This document shows, piece after piece, positions 23,448 through 32,580 of a DNA stretch of 53,231 nucleotides; position 1 is the stretch's first letter, and the number at the start of each line of letters is the position of its first letter. This DNA comes from K189A clade bacterium (lineage in GTDB: Bacteria; Pseudomonadota; Gammaproteobacteria; Pseudomonadales; Azotimanducaceae): contig CABZTD010000012.1 in assembly GCA_902528515.1 (NCBI GenBank), forward strand, positions 1 through 53,231. Reading direction: 5' to 3'. A program made the translations under genes and the position numbers. The notes beneath the pieces were generated by a model, which worked only from the letters and a program-made list of their open reading frames with translations, was not told where the DNA came from and did no database searches.

Positions 23448-24896
23448 ATGGAAAAAAGCTGGAAAACCTATCGCTCAGAAGGATTCTTCGATGAATCGAT
23501 GACGCCGAGAGGAAATCCGCGAGCCGCAGCCAGCCAGGCTATCAAATTTCTTCACAGCCTCTCCTCCGACGAGTTAAATTCCCGGCGAGTTGCCGCTGAG
23601 CTGGCAATTAAGGAAATGGGCATTTCCTTTACGGTCTATACTGAGGGCGGCAACATCGACCGCGCTTGGCCTTTCGATTTTATTCCCCGCATCATTACTT
23701 CACGAGAGTGGCGCCAGCTGAGTCTTGGCCTACTCCAGCGTATGCGCGCGCTCAACTGCTTTATTGATGACGTTTATAACAAGCAAAAGATTCTCTCCAG
23801 CGGCATCGTGCCCGCTGAAATTGTCCTGGAATCCAATAATTATCTTGAGCCGTGTGTCGGCGTAAATCCGGCCTTCGCCGTTTGGGCGCATATATGCGGT
23901 AGCGACATCGTACGCGACCACAAGGGCCAATTTTTTGTTTTAGAAGACAATCTCCGTGTGCCGTCTGGTGTGTCCTACATGATCGAAAACCGGGAAATTA
24001 CGAAGCGTGTATTGCCTGAGCTGTTCGAGAATTACAGTATTTTGCCGCTAGACGACTATCCGTTGAAGCTCTACGAGACGCTTGCCGCTTTATCGCCGCG
24101 GGCCCGCCGCCGTCCGAATATTGTGGTGCTGACTCCCGGTATCTATAACTCTGCCTATTTCGAGCACGCTTATTTAGCGCACGGCATGGGGGCAGAGCTA
24201 GTTGAGGGCTCGGACCTTTTCGTTGGCGAAGACGATTGCGTGTATATGCGTTCGGTAGACGGCCCAACTCGCGTCGACGTGATTTATCGCCGTATCAACG
24301 AAGACTTTATGGACCCAGATGCATTTCGCGAAGATTCTGTCGTCGGAGTTCGGGGTTTGATTCGATCGTGGAAAGCCGGCCGGGTGGCCATCGCGAATGC
24401 GCCGGGCGCTGGAGTCGCCGACGACAAAGTGATTTACGCCTTCGTGCCCGACATGATCCGTTTCTACCTAAAAGAAAAGCCGCTTGTTAAAAATGTGCCG
24501 ACCTACCTGTGTATGCGTGAAAAAGACCGGAACTATGTGTTGAGTAATCTCGACAAATTGGTCGTAAAACCGGCGAATGAATCCGGCGGCTACGGCATTA
24601 TGGTCGGGCCTCATAGTACTAAGGAAACGCATAAAAAGTTTGCCCAGCTGATTGAAAAAAATCCGCGAAACTATATCGCTCAGCCAACGCTTTCTTTATC
24701 TACGGCGCCAACCTATGTGGATGGCTCTATTCAGCCGCGCCATTTAGATCTGCGGCCCTTCATTCTGCAGAGTAATGACAGTTGGGTAACACCGGGTGGA
24801 CTCACCCGGGTTGCATTGCAGAAGGGCTCTTTGGTCGTGAATTCATCTCAGGGCGGCGGTAGCAAGGATACATGGATTGTCGAGGGAGATTCCTAA
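23448..24896 (+). CDS. Circularly permuted ATP-grasp protein (type 2; DUF404/DUF407)
   Basis: 482-residue predicted ATP-dependent carboxylate-amine ligase. Hallmarks are SREWRQLSLGLLQRMRALNC near residue 90, VWAHICGSDIVRDHKGQFFV, LEDNLRVPSGVSYMIENR, VDVIYRRINEDFMDP and the ATP-grasp loop VVKPANESGGYGIMVGP. Comparative genomics links this family with alpha-E proteins and the Anbu peptidase as a predicted peptide-bond-forming system, but its product is unknown. Two bases separate it from the alpha-E gene, indicating one operon. Confidence 0.93.
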   Translation: MEKSWKTYRSEGFFDESMTPRGNPRAAASQAIKFLHSLSSDELNSRRVAAELAIKEMGISFTVYTEGGNIDRAWPFDFIPRIITSREWRQLSLGLLQRMRALNCFIDDVYNKQKILSSGIVPAEIVLESNNYLEPCVGVNPAFAVWAHICGSDIVRDHKGQFFVLEDNLRVPSGVSYMIENREITKRVLPELFENYSILPLDDYPLKLYETLAALSPRARRRPNIVVLTPGIYNSAYFEHAYLAHGMGAELVEGSDLFVGEDDCVYMRSVDGPTRVDVIYRRINEDFMDPDAFREDSVVGVRGLIRSWKAGRVAIANAPGAGVADDKVIYAFVPDMIRFYLKEKPLVKNVPTYLCMREKDRNYVLSNLDKLVVKPANESGGYGIMVGPHSTKETHKKFAQLIEKNPRNYIAQPTLSLSTAPTYVDGSIQPRHLDLRPFILQSNDSWVTPGGLTRVALQKGSLVVNSSQGGGSKDTWIVEGDS

Positions 24897-24898
24897 CT

Positions 24899-25831
24899 AT
24901 GTTGTCCAGAGTTGCAGAGAGACTTTACTGGATGTCCCGCTATCTCGAGCGAACGGAAGATACGGCCCGTATTGTTAGCGCCTACAATCATCTGATTATG
25001 GATCTGCCAAAAGGAGCAGAGCCGGGTTGGGATATCATGGTGCAGATACTCGACGCTGAGCCCTATTTTCATCAGCGCTTTCGCAGCGTAAACGAACAAA
25101 ACGTGCTGAAGCTCTTGGTAGCAGACGATGGCGCGTCCTGCAGCATCCCTTATGCCATGGAGGCCGCACGAGAGAATGTGCGCACCACACGCGATGTATT
25201 ACCGGAAGAAACCTGGGAGTTAGTTAATGAGCTGTCGCTCTTTGTGCGGGAGGTCGCTCCCAATTCTGTGGGTCGACGCAACCGGCACGCGTTTCTGGCC
25301 GAGGTGATCTCTCGTTGTCAAACCATAAACGGCCTCATGACAAGCACGTTGACCCGAGATCATGCCTACAGCTTCATTAAAGTTGGTCGCTTGTTGGAAT
25401 GCGCCGATATGGCTACTCGAATGGTCGATGTTGGCGCCGGCGATATTCTGGATCGTGACGGTAGCACTAGCGCCTTCGATCCCCTGCTTTGGGGAGCGAT
25501 GCTGCAGGCGCTTTCTGCCAGTAGCGCCTATCGGCGTCAGGTAGGCCCCTTGGTGGATCGGAACGCCGTCGTCGATTTCGTTTTTCTCGATACTTCTTTT
25601 CCGCGCTCGGTGAAATTTTGCATGCAGGGTATTGGCCAAGAGCTTGGTAAGCTAACTAATCATGAAGAGCCGCTACGCGCAGTGGGGCGCGCCTGGCGTC
25701 GGCTTAACCGCTTGACGAAGGAGGATATGACGCAGGCGGAGCTTCACGCCTTCATCGACGACTTTCAACATCAGCTCAACGAGCTGCACATGGCAATTGA
25801 AGAGGCTTGGTTCAGGATTGCTAACGTATGA
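24899..25831 (+). CDS. Alpha-E domain protein (DUF403)
   Basis: 310-residue all-helical protein from ATG 24899, starting MLSRVAERLYWMSRYLERTE, the diagnostic family N-terminus. The longest frame (24872) would run back into the ATP-grasp gene. Further family features are SFIKVGRLLECADMATRMVD and LLWGAMLQALSASSAYRR. Alpha-E proteins almost always accompany the permuted ATP-grasp enzyme and are thought to be its partner. The stop overlaps the next ATG as ATGA, so the three genes are translationally coupled. Confidence 0.93.
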   Translation: MLSRVAERLYWMSRYLERTEDTARIVSAYNHLIMDLPKGAEPGWDIMVQILDAEPYFHQRFRSVNEQNVLKLLVADDGASCSIPYAMEAARENVRTTRDVLPEETWELVNELSLFVREVAPNSVGRRNRHAFLAEVISRCQTINGLMTSTLTRDHAYSFIKVGRLLECADMATRMVDVGAGDILDRDGSTSAFDPLLWGAMLQALSASSAYRRQVGPLVDRNAVVDFVFLDTSFPRSVKFCMQGIGQELGKLTNHEEPLRAVGRAWRRLNRLTKEDMTQAELHAFIDDFQHQLNELHMAIEEAWFRIANV

Positions 25832-26829
25832 AGCGCTTTCACTGCCGATGCGGTGCACAGCTTTTCTTTGAGAATCATCGCTGTCTAAAGTGCGGCCTCG
25901 ATGTGGGCTTTGATCCGCAGCTGATGATCATGGTGCCTGTGGACGGCGAGACTTCTGTTTACTGCGGGAACTGGAGCGATCACGGTGTCTGCAATTGGCT
26001 TCGCCCTCGCGATAATAGCAATCACCTCTGCGCGGGATGTCAGTTCAATCGCACAATTCCAGATCTGACGCTTAGTGATAACTTAAAACGATGGGCTTCG
26101 ATCGAGCAAGCGAAGAAGCGCTTGTTTTTTACTCTCATGGAGTTGAGGTTACCTCTTGAAAGCGGATGGCAGTCACCGTCGAAAGGGTTGCTGTTTGATT
26201 TCCTTGATGACGAACGCAGTCAACCCGGGCATTACTCAGGATCGTTCGTCACTTCGGGTTTTTGTGACGGTGTAGTAACGCTAAACGTCTTGGAAGCTGA
26301 TGACGCGGCTCGTGCGGCGATGCAAAGCGAGATGCTCGAGCCATATCGAACATTGATCGGACACTTTCGTCACGAGTCGGGTCATTATTATTGGTCGTTG
26401 GTAAGTGACGACGTTGAGAGCAAGACTATCTTCAAAGGCGTATTTGGAGACCCTAAGGCTGATTACGCTACTGCGCTCCGACGTTATTACCACGAGGGTC
26501 CTAATTTCGATTGGCATAGCTCCTTTATTAGCACTTATGCGACATCTCATCCGCTTGAGGATTGGGCGGAAACGTGGAGCCACTATTTGTACATATTTGA
26601 TGCCCTTCAGACTGCCCGTGCTCAGGGTTTGATAACAGATGCAGTAGAGGAGATGACCATCGCAGAGCGCATTGTGTGTTGGCAGGATCTTAGTATCGTT
26701 CTAAATGAAATGAATCGAAGTGTTGGTGGTTCGGATGCGTATCCGTTTTCTATAGGCGAGGGCGTTACTCAAAAATTCGAGGCGGTTGAAGAGGTCATTT
26801 TGCGTCTCCAAGCAGAGTGGATAAGCTAG
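25828..26829 (+). CDS. Zinc-ribbon metallopeptidase-like protein (Peptidase_Mx type)
   Basis: 333 residues. The N-terminal zinc ribbons are CRCGAQLFFENHRCLKCG and a second set around CNWLRP and CAGCQF. The gluzincin-like active site HFRHESGHYYW (HExxH-type with His-Glu-Ser-Gly-His) follows at about residue 180, and HPLEDWAETWSHYLYIFDAL later supplies further conserved acids and histidine. It is predicted to be a zinc metallopeptidase, unproven. It is coupled to alpha-E by ATGA and its 3-prime end overlaps the convergent Anbu gene by 35 bases. It may process the peptide made by the ATP-grasp pair (inference). Confidence 0.88.
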   Translation: MKRFHCRCGAQLFFENHRCLKCGLDVGFDPQLMIMVPVDGETSVYCGNWSDHGVCNWLRPRDNSNHLCAGCQFNRTIPDLTLSDNLKRWASIEQAKKRLFFTLMELRLPLESGWQSPSKGLLFDFLDDERSQPGHYSGSFVTSGFCDGVVTLNVLEADDAARAAMQSEMLEPYRTLIGHFRHESGHYYWSLVSDDVESKTIFKGVFGDPKADYATALRRYYHEGPNFDWHSSFISTYATSHPLEDWAETWSHYLYIFDALQTARAQGLITDAVEEMTIAERIVCWQDLSIVLNEMNRSVGGSDAYPFSIGEGVTQKFEAVEEVILRLQAEWIS

Positions 26830-27547
26830 GGAGTCGCTCAACGGCTGATAGAATACTGCGATCCCAATCTTGGCGGATCTCAATTAAGTACGGATGGCCC
26901 TCCTCCAAACGACAGTAGTTTTCGTCCGGGTTTAAGCTGTGTTCGCGATAGAAAAGACACTCTATCGGTGGCCCGACCGTAGCATTCGAGCGCATCGTAG
27001 AGTCTAGGGATAAAATCGCGCAGGTCATTGCGGTGTCTGGGGAGATCTCAGGGCCGATAATTCGGTCTAGAATAGGTTTGCCATACTTGGTTTCTCCTAT
27101 CTGCAGGAACGGATGCTCTTCGGAGGCAGTGATATGATTGCCTTCTGGATAAATGAGATAGAGCTCACTTTTCGCGGCGCCGATCTGTCCACCTAGAATG
27201 AATGTAGATGTCGCGTCGAATGTCTCTGCGTCTGGACCTCCCACTTTCGAATATTTTTGTTGCTCACTGGCGCTGAGTTCCCCGATATAGTCAGCAATCT
27301 CGGAGACATCTCGAGCTTGGGCGATGTTAAAGCCGCTTTTATCCCGCAGATCCCGCCCAAGTTGACTGACGACCGCCTGGCTGGTAGCTAAATTCCCAGA
27401 GGTCAGAAGAACTAGAGCCCTATCGTTTTCGATAGAGAATTTGTGCATTTTTCGGTAGGAGCTAACTTGGTCGGGGCCTGCGTTGGTTCTGGAATCTGAG
27501 CAAAAAACCAAGCCAGCGTTAAACTGGATAGCGAGGCAATACGTCAT
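26795..27547 (-). CDS. Anbu (bacterial proteasome homologue) peptidase
   Basis: 250-residue Ntn-hydrolase related to proteasome beta subunits and HslV. MTYCLAIQ at the start would expose Thr2 as the N-terminal nucleophile after Met removal. GLVFCSDSRTNAGPDQVSSY is the family signature and LVLLTSGNLATSQAV follows. Anbu assembles as a helical or ring-like oligomer in characterised relatives; its physiological target is unknown. It is usually found with the ATP-grasp/alpha-E pair, as here, but is on the opposite strand and overlaps the metallopeptidase 3-prime end. Confidence 0.93.
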   Translation of the reverse strand: MTYCLAIQFNAGLVFCSDSRTNAGPDQVSSYRKMHKFSIENDRALVLLTSGNLATSQAVVSQLGRDLRDKSGFNIAQARDVSEIADYIGELSASEQQKYSKVGGPDAETFDATSTFILGGQIGAAKSELYLIYPEGNHITASEEHPFLQIGETKYGKPILDRIIGPEISPDTAMTCAILSLDSTMRSNATVGPPIECLFYREHSLNPDENYCRLEEGHPYLIEIRQDWDRSILSAVERLPSLSTLLGDAK

Positions 27548-27849
27548 AAAGCTCTGCTTACTTCTAGCTGACCACCGCAGCGTAGGGACAGAAGATACAG
27601 GTGCAAAGGGATTGAATTCAACAACAAGGTAGTCGGTGGGTTTTTGCCTGTTTGTCCAGACGGCGCAAAGGTGAAATCAACAACTGCACCGTTTGCCCCG
27701 CGGTTTTTATGGTGTTTTGCTCACAAATGTTTGTCTGAGGCCCTTTCTCCTGAGTGTGAAACAAGGTTTTGGCGCCTAAATTGGGTGCAAAAATCTGGTC
27801 TCAAAAAATTCATGCACCGTTTCAACGCATGATAGATTTAGGAGTCAAT

Positions 27850-27870
27850 GCTGCCGCAAGGGCAGCGTTT
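27850..27870 (+). terminator. Intrinsic terminator with no assigned upstream gene
   Basis: GCTGCC (27850-27855), loop GCAAG, GGCAGC (27861-27866), then GTTTT. This is a GC-rich 6-bp stem followed by a T-run on the plus strand, a textbook intrinsic terminator. No plus-strand gene ends nearby: the metallopeptidase ends about 1 kb earlier and the Anbu gene is antisense. It could end a small RNA or act as an attenuator before the receptor gene. Confidence 0.6.
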
Positions 27871-27999
27871 TAAAAATGTAACGTTCTGGCTTGAGATATT
27901 TCCTGCGATGTCTATTTTTTCGTCTTTTATCTCCGAGAAAAAAGCGACGATTCGTACCTTAAAATCATTGAGCTAGCCAACAATAGGTGGCGCGAGAAA

Positions 28000-28030
28000 T
28001 CTGAGTCAGACATTATTGAATTCGCGAATT
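28000..28030. promoter_or_regulatory. Two palindromes upstream of the TonB-dependent receptor
   Basis: TCTGAGTCAGA (28000-28010) and AATTCGCGAATT (28019-28030) are perfect palindromes within 31 bases, about 107-137 bases before the chosen GTG. They may be operator sites for substrate- or iron-responsive control; neither is a Fur box that I recognise. Confidence 0.35.
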
Positions 28031-28136
28031 GGCCTACGAACGCCCGGTTTTGAAAACACGGTCGAGATTTTTTTGCGATGAGTCGAGTGGTACAAATTTT
28101 GCTAACGTCAAAAGGAACAATGAAAAGGAGAGTCCT

Positions 28137-30563
28137 GTGAAATATGCGCGGTACAGTAAAATATGGGTGCTAGCGATAGTAGCGCTTTTGGCCCCGCCAG
28201 GCAGTTGGGCAGAGGAAGAGGACGTCGCTGAGCTAGAGACGTTTATCGCTGAGGAAGTGATAGAGGACGATATCGGAATTATTCCCACTGGGCCCCTGGA
28301 GTCGATTTTTGGTTTCGACAAAACACTCTTGGAGACTCCTCGTTCAGCGAGTGTCATCTCTATAGAAACCATTGAACAATTCGGTATCACTGAGATAGAC
28401 GACCTAATCGTTTTGGCACCAGGAAGTTTCACTCAGTCTTTTTTCGGAGCTGCCGGAGCTCTAGATTTACGAGGTACGCCGGGTGAGGTCTACTTCAACG
28501 GAATAAGACGCTTAGAAAATCCCGGAAATTATGCGACACCCATTGGCGCCGCAGACCGGGTTGATATTGTCCGAGGACCAGCTTCTCCGATTTCGGGGCC
28601 GAGTCGAATCGGTGGCTATCTTAATTTCGTGCCGAAGTCGGCTCGAGCGGAAACTGGCCAATACTTGGAGGAGCCGACAGGGCAGGTTAGCTATACTGCC
28701 GGCAGTTGGAAGAAGGCCGTAGTCACCGCGGAAGTTGGTGGGCCGGGGACTATTGGGGGCAAGGACTTTGGATACTACGTGTTCGGAGAAGTGGAGGATT
28801 CAGACAGTTATTATGACAACACGGAAGTGAAATCCAATTTGCTACAGACGACGTTTAATATGGATTTAAGTAGTAAGTCCCGTATTTCGTTCGGGGGTAT
28901 GTATTACGATTGGAAAAGTAATCAAGTTGCGGGGTGGAACAGGATCACGCAAGAGCTGATCGACAATGGAACATACATCACGGGCAGTCCCTATCCGCTC
29001 GATTTAGACGGAGATGGGAGTATCTCTCATCAGGAATATTATGCAGCTGACGATGGTGCAGGAATTGGGCCGTTCACGTATCCCGGTCCGGCTTTCGCTT
29101 CCGCGGATGATTTCGGTCCGTCGATGGCCTTAGATCCTGCTACCGTTGGGACCGCGACTTTAAAAGGAAATCAAGTGCTTGTGGCGCCAGACGACGAGTT
29201 GCTTAGCGAGAGTATCATTCTCTATCTCGACTTCGAGCGCGATGTGTCAGAGGATTTCTCCATCCTAAATAAAACGTACTATGAGTGGTATGACAACTAT
29301 GGCACGAACGCTTATGGGTTCTCGCAGAAGGGCGTTAGCTCCGTTATTGAGAACCAACTTCAATTTATATTTGACAAAGAGTTCGATGCTTTCTCGCTCA
29401 ACGCGATTTTGTCGCCGTCCTATCGATACACAGAATTCGAGCGGGGCAACGATTACCGAAACGAATATTTTAGCAGACGTGACCTGACAGGTCCTTCAAC
29501 CGCTCTAGATAGGCGGTTACTCGCGGTACGGATAGATGATGACTATACAGACTACACGGATGGAGATTATGGGGTTCTAGGAATTGCAGCACTTTTTGAC
29601 ATAGAAACTGAGGTCGGCCTCTCTCTTTTGTTGGGTGCCCGTTATGACTTGATTGACCTAGAGTCCACTATGTACTGCGAGAAAACTGTCGATCCTAGAG
29701 AATGTGCGAACGAAACAGATGAAACTGAGGCCTTCTCCTACACCGTTTCCGCTTCGTACAAAACACCGTTAGGACTATCGCCATATGTCACGATATCAGA
29801 ACAAGTAACAGTCATCACCGACCAAATGGCAGACGTAGATCCAGAGTTTATAAGGGATGGTTTTGCTGTTTCCTCATCCGAACTTACCGAAATTGGCGTC
29901 AAAGGTTCATTTTTAAACGATCAATTGTTTTTTCAGGCTAACCATTTCGAGCAAGAGCGCCTAAACGTAAGCGCACAAAGCATCGTGACGAACCAAACGG
30001 TGTTGAGCGACGGGATAGAGGTCGAGGTGCGGTACTTAGTGACTGAGGCGTTGACGCTTACGCTCGCATATTCTGAGGTTGAGGTCTCTAACCTCACGAC
30101 TTTAGATCTTGGCTATAATTTCATATTTTTCGGGATCGACGATATGCCGGGCATCGACCCTGCACTCTATTTAGGGGGGCAGCCTATCGGATTTGGGTGG
30201 TCAGATCATTTCTTGGGAAGTGAATTTAATATGAATCCAGAAGCAATTAGGGCTGGCATACCAGACAGTATCCTAGCTTTAAGCGGCATTTATGAGTTTG
30301 ACTCGGGCCTGCAAGTGTTTGCGAACATTACCGATGTCAGTGCAGTGTATTCGGGATTCTCGCAAGCCGTTGAACTTCCTGCCTATACGCTTGTCAATGC
30401 TGGTTTGAAATTTGATGCGGGGCAATGGTCGTTTACTTTTAATGGCAAGAACCTGACAGACGAGAGGTATTTTCGTTCGAATTTCCCGAACTTGTTTGGA
30501 GGCACCATCGTTCTGCCTGAGCTTCCCCGAAGCTATCAGTTCCGAGCTTCCTACTCGTTTTAG
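28137..30563 (+). CDS. TonB-dependent outer-membrane receptor
   Basis: 808-residue receptor from the GTG at 28137. I chose it because AAGGAG lies six bases upstream; the longest frame starts at 28029. The signal peptide ends SWA, followed by a TonB-box-like ELETFIAEE. The plug domain includes ETPRSASVISIETIEQFGI and DRVDIVRGPASPISGP. The beta-barrel ends with ELPRSYQFRASYSF, with the required terminal aromatic residue. Overall pattern resembles FecA/FhuE-type plug-barrel receptors, but the ligand is unknown. It is convergent with the TauD/ABC operon, whose cargo it might bring across the outer membrane (inference). A strong hairpin follows the stop. Confidence 0.93.
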   Translation: MKYARYSKIWVLAIVALLAPPGSWAEEEDVAELETFIAEEVIEDDIGIIPTGPLESIFGFDKTLLETPRSASVISIETIEQFGITEIDDLIVLAPGSFTQSFFGAAGALDLRGTPGEVYFNGIRRLENPGNYATPIGAADRVDIVRGPASPISGPSRIGGYLNFVPKSARAETGQYLEEPTGQVSYTAGSWKKAVVTAEVGGPGTIGGKDFGYYVFGEVEDSDSYYDNTEVKSNLLQTTFNMDLSSKSRISFGGMYYDWKSNQVAGWNRITQELIDNGTYITGSPYPLDLDGDGSISHQEYYAADDGAGIGPFTYPGPAFASADDFGPSMALDPATVGTATLKGNQVLVAPDDELLSESIILYLDFERDVSEDFSILNKTYYEWYDNYGTNAYGFSQKGVSSVIENQLQFIFDKEFDAFSLNAILSPSYRYTEFERGNDYRNEYFSRRDLTGPSTALDRRLLAVRIDDDYTDYTDGDYGVLGIAALFDIETEVGLSLLLGARYDLIDLESTMYCEKTVDPRECANETDETEAFSYTVSASYKTPLGLSPYVTISEQVTVITDQMADVDPEFIRDGFAVSSSELTEIGVKGSFLNDQLFFQANHFEQERLNVSAQSIVTNQTVLSDGIEVEVRYLVTEALTLTLAYSEVEVSNLTTLDLGYNFIFFGIDDMPGIDPALYLGGQPIGFGWSDHFLGSEFNMNPEAIRAGIPDSILALSGIYEFDSGLQVFANITDVSAVYSGFSQAVELPAYTLVNAGLKFDAGQWSFTFNGKNLTDERYFRSNFPNLFGGTIVLPELPRSYQFRASYSF

Positions 30564-30576
30564 TTTCTAGCCTCAA

Positions 30577-30604
30577 AGGCCGAGTATGTTGCTCGGCCTC
30601 GTTT
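30577..30604. terminator. Bidirectional-looking terminator between the receptor and TauD-like genes
   Basis: AGGCCGAG (30577-30584), loop TATGTTG, CTCGGCCT (30592-30599), then CGTTT. A perfect 8-bp GC-rich stem lies between two convergent genes, with a short T-run on the plus side. Confidence 0.65.
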
Positions 30605-30650
30605 GGATCAGGCGAAGTCTGAAACCGCTTATAGTGACTAGACAGTCCAG

Positions 30651-31445
30651 TTAGCCCCTAGCCGTAGCGTATCTTGTGTCGGAGGCAAGGGGCATATCTG
30701 GTACATTCAGGCAATCTACAGTCCATACCCATACTCGCCAAAGCATTCGGTTCAGGTCCTCATAAGGCTGGCGCCCATGCATTAGTCGATAGTTATCAAC
30801 AACAACAACCTGGCCTGGCAATAATTTAAATTGAGGGGCGAAACGCGATGCCGCATCAATACTTTCGCGCCAAAGGTCGATCATCTGCTGATCCTTTTCC
30901 GGGTCCTTAGATTTCTCTGCAGGCCGCTGCTCAAGGGTCCTTCTTACCATCGTCCTGCCCTTACCATTGTCCATGCATATCGGGCTTAGCGACGTTTGCA
31001 TTCCGGTTTCTGTCTGATCGATTTCACGCTCTCGCAGTGCTCTCGCTGCCCAGGAGAGGTTTGCGTCTGTCGCTAAAGCCTCGAGTACTTTGTAACCGTC
31101 CACGAGAATACTCTCCCCGCCAACCTCTGATTCTTTTACGCAGCTAAGCAACATAAAATCAGGGTAAAGATCTCCGTAAGCAAAACCATCAGTATGGCAA
31201 GGGGTTGTTTTTTGATTGGTTGCCTGAACCCGCGTAATATCGTGCTCGCCCCCCTCAAAAACCCGGGCGCCTTCTGGCAGCGCGCGCAAGCGATCTCCGA
31301 ACATCTCTTGAGCAAATGCCCTTGTGCCGGCTTCAGTGCAATCTATGGGTTCAAATATCACCGCTCCTGAAGTCGCAAGCTCCGTTTTCGCTGCTTCAAG
31401 ATCATTGAGGACCCGTGGAAGTACTCCGCAAGACTCAAAATTCAT
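30651..31445 (-). CDS. TauD/TfdA-family Fe(II)/2-oxoglutarate dioxygenase
   Basis: 264-residue oxygenase. Iron ligands are H84 and D86 (PCHTDGF) and H223 (RLMHGRQPYED), with R237 in LWRVWV as the probable 2-oxoglutarate ligand. The ATG at 31445 follows a near-perfect AAAGGAGGT SD, suggesting high expression. It is the last gene of a six-gene operon with an NMT1-type ABC importer and a PhyH oxygenase. TauD-family enzymes release groups from sulfonates, phenoxyacetates, amines or nucleobases; the substrate here is unknown. Confidence 0.9.
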   Translation of the reverse strand: MNFESCGVLPRVLNDLEAAKTELATSGAVIFEPIDCTEAGTRAFAQEMFGDRLRALPEGARVFEGGEHDITRVQATNQKTTPCHTDGFAYGDLYPDFMLLSCVKESEVGGESILVDGYKVLEALATDANLSWAARALREREIDQTETGMQTSLSPICMDNGKGRTMVRRTLEQRPAEKSKDPEKDQQMIDLWRESIDAASRFAPQFKLLPGQVVVVDNYRLMHGRQPYEDLNRMLWRVWVWTVDCLNVPDMPLASDTRYATARG

Positions 31446-31495
31446 AAGACCTCCTTTAGTGCGTTGTTAAATTACCGCACATTGATTTTGCCGCC

Positions 31496-32554
31496 TCAAA
31501 GCGTGAGCGGCACTGTGATTTCTTCATAGGCCGCCTGAAGTGCGCGAGTGTCAAAAATCTCCGCAGCTGGCGGAAGATTCGTTCTGCCCGTAGCTCGCAG
31601 CGAGGGGTACATATTTTGCTCGACATCGTCAGGATCAATCCAAAAAATACCTTTCTCCTCCGTCAGAGCACTATGCATGTACTCAATTTGAATCTCGTTT
31701 TGAATTTTCTGTTGATTAATTTCTAGCCCGAGATCCCTGCCAGGCCCATTAACCACCAGCTCTGGGGCAAAGGACGGATCTGCTGCATTGTAGAGCCAGC
31801 CTTTTATGGTGCCGCGCAAAAAACCGACGACCGTATCGAACTCAGCCTCTAAAAATTCCCGTCTACAAAACATCATATTCGCATATCCACCCAAGCCGAG
31901 TTCAGCCCAACTGACAAAGAAAAAATCCTTTCCCTCTTTCATGCCGTATTCGGTTTGCAGGGTGATTGGTTGATTAACGGCGAATGCCGAATATGCGTCG
32001 CCCTGTCCTTCGACAAGCGCAGCGACAGAATAACCAGCAGGAAAGTAGTCATACTCCACAGGAAGTCCTGCCATGGTCAGTACCGCATCGACAATGGTCT
32101 CCACGCCATCCTGTCCCAAAAAGCGACAGCCAACCAAATCTTTTGGTGTAAGTATTGGTCGTTGAGCGAGGGAGATAATGCCTCCCGGCGAGCGTTGGTA
32201 TTGTGCTCCTACGATGACCAAGTCATTTCCAAGCAGCACGGCATCCATAAAGCGACGGAAGTCGTTGTCAAATCCAAATTGTGCATTGCCTGCCGACACA
32301 CTAACAGACGGCATAGGCGAGTTAGGTCCCCCGGATAAAAACGTTGGTCTCATGCCCTCTTCTGAGTAATAGTTCATATGTTCGGCTACAAATAATCCTG
32401 CGTACTCGACGTTCTTTATCCAGGCCAGTGCCACTCTGGGCGCCTCGACGTTGTAGTTTGGCCCATATTCGCCGCAACCTCCTATGGCAGCCAGCACCGG
32501 CGCCGCCGCCATAGATGCAACAAAACGACGGCGATCAAAGTTCAATATGCTCAC
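31496..32554 (-). CDS. NMT1/THI5-like ABC substrate-binding lipoprotein with a Tat signal
   Basis: 352 residues from the GTG at 32554. I chose it because GGAG lies nine bases upstream and the N-terminus becomes MSILNFDRRRFVASMAAAPV; the longer frame starts with TTG at 32593 and overlaps the permease gene. RRRF plus the hydrophobic stretch is a twin-arginine signal, and AAIGGC is a lipobox, giving a Tat-exported lipoprotein. ALAWIKNVEYAGLFVAEHMN and AGNAQFGFDNDFRRF are typical of the NMT1/THI5 family that binds pyrimidine- or flavin-like or sulfonate ligands. Ligand not determinable. Confidence 0.88.
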   Translation of the reverse strand: MSILNFDRRRFVASMAAAPVLAAIGGCGEYGPNYNVEAPRVALAWIKNVEYAGLFVAEHMNYYSEEGMRPTFLSGGPNSPMPSVSVSAGNAQFGFDNDFRRFMDAVLLGNDLVIVGAQYQRSPGGIISLAQRPILTPKDLVGCRFLGQDGVETIVDAVLTMAGLPVEYDYFPAGYSVAALVEGQGDAYSAFAVNQPITLQTEYGMKEGKDFFFVSWAELGLGGYANMMFCRREFLEAEFDTVVGFLRGTIKGWLYNAADPSFAPELVVNGPGRDLGLEINQQKIQNEIQIEYMHSALTEEKGIFWIDPDDVEQNMYPSLRATGRTNLPPAAEIFDTRALQAAYEEITVPLTL

Positions 32555-32580
32555 TTCATTATTCTCCGGGCGGTCGTCCC

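Larger units (their letters stand above)
27548..28136. other. 589-base gap upstream of the TonB-dependent receptor
   Basis: This stretch must hold the Anbu promoter (leftward) and the receptor promoter (rightward). A 62-residue frame at 27644-27832 has no SD or family match and I do not call it. The region contains a good intrinsic terminator (27850-27870) and two palindromes (28000-28030), listed separately, so an unannotated plus-strand transcript ending near 27870 is possible. Confidence 0.4.

Noticed and set aside
27644-27832. 62-residue plus-strand frame before the orphan terminator
   Set aside because: No SD, no family resemblance, and unusual composition; treated as possible non-coding RNA region instead.
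28029-28136. Longer N-terminus for the TonB receptor
   Set aside because: The added 36 residues precede the signal peptide and would block export; the GTG at 28137 has a strong SD.
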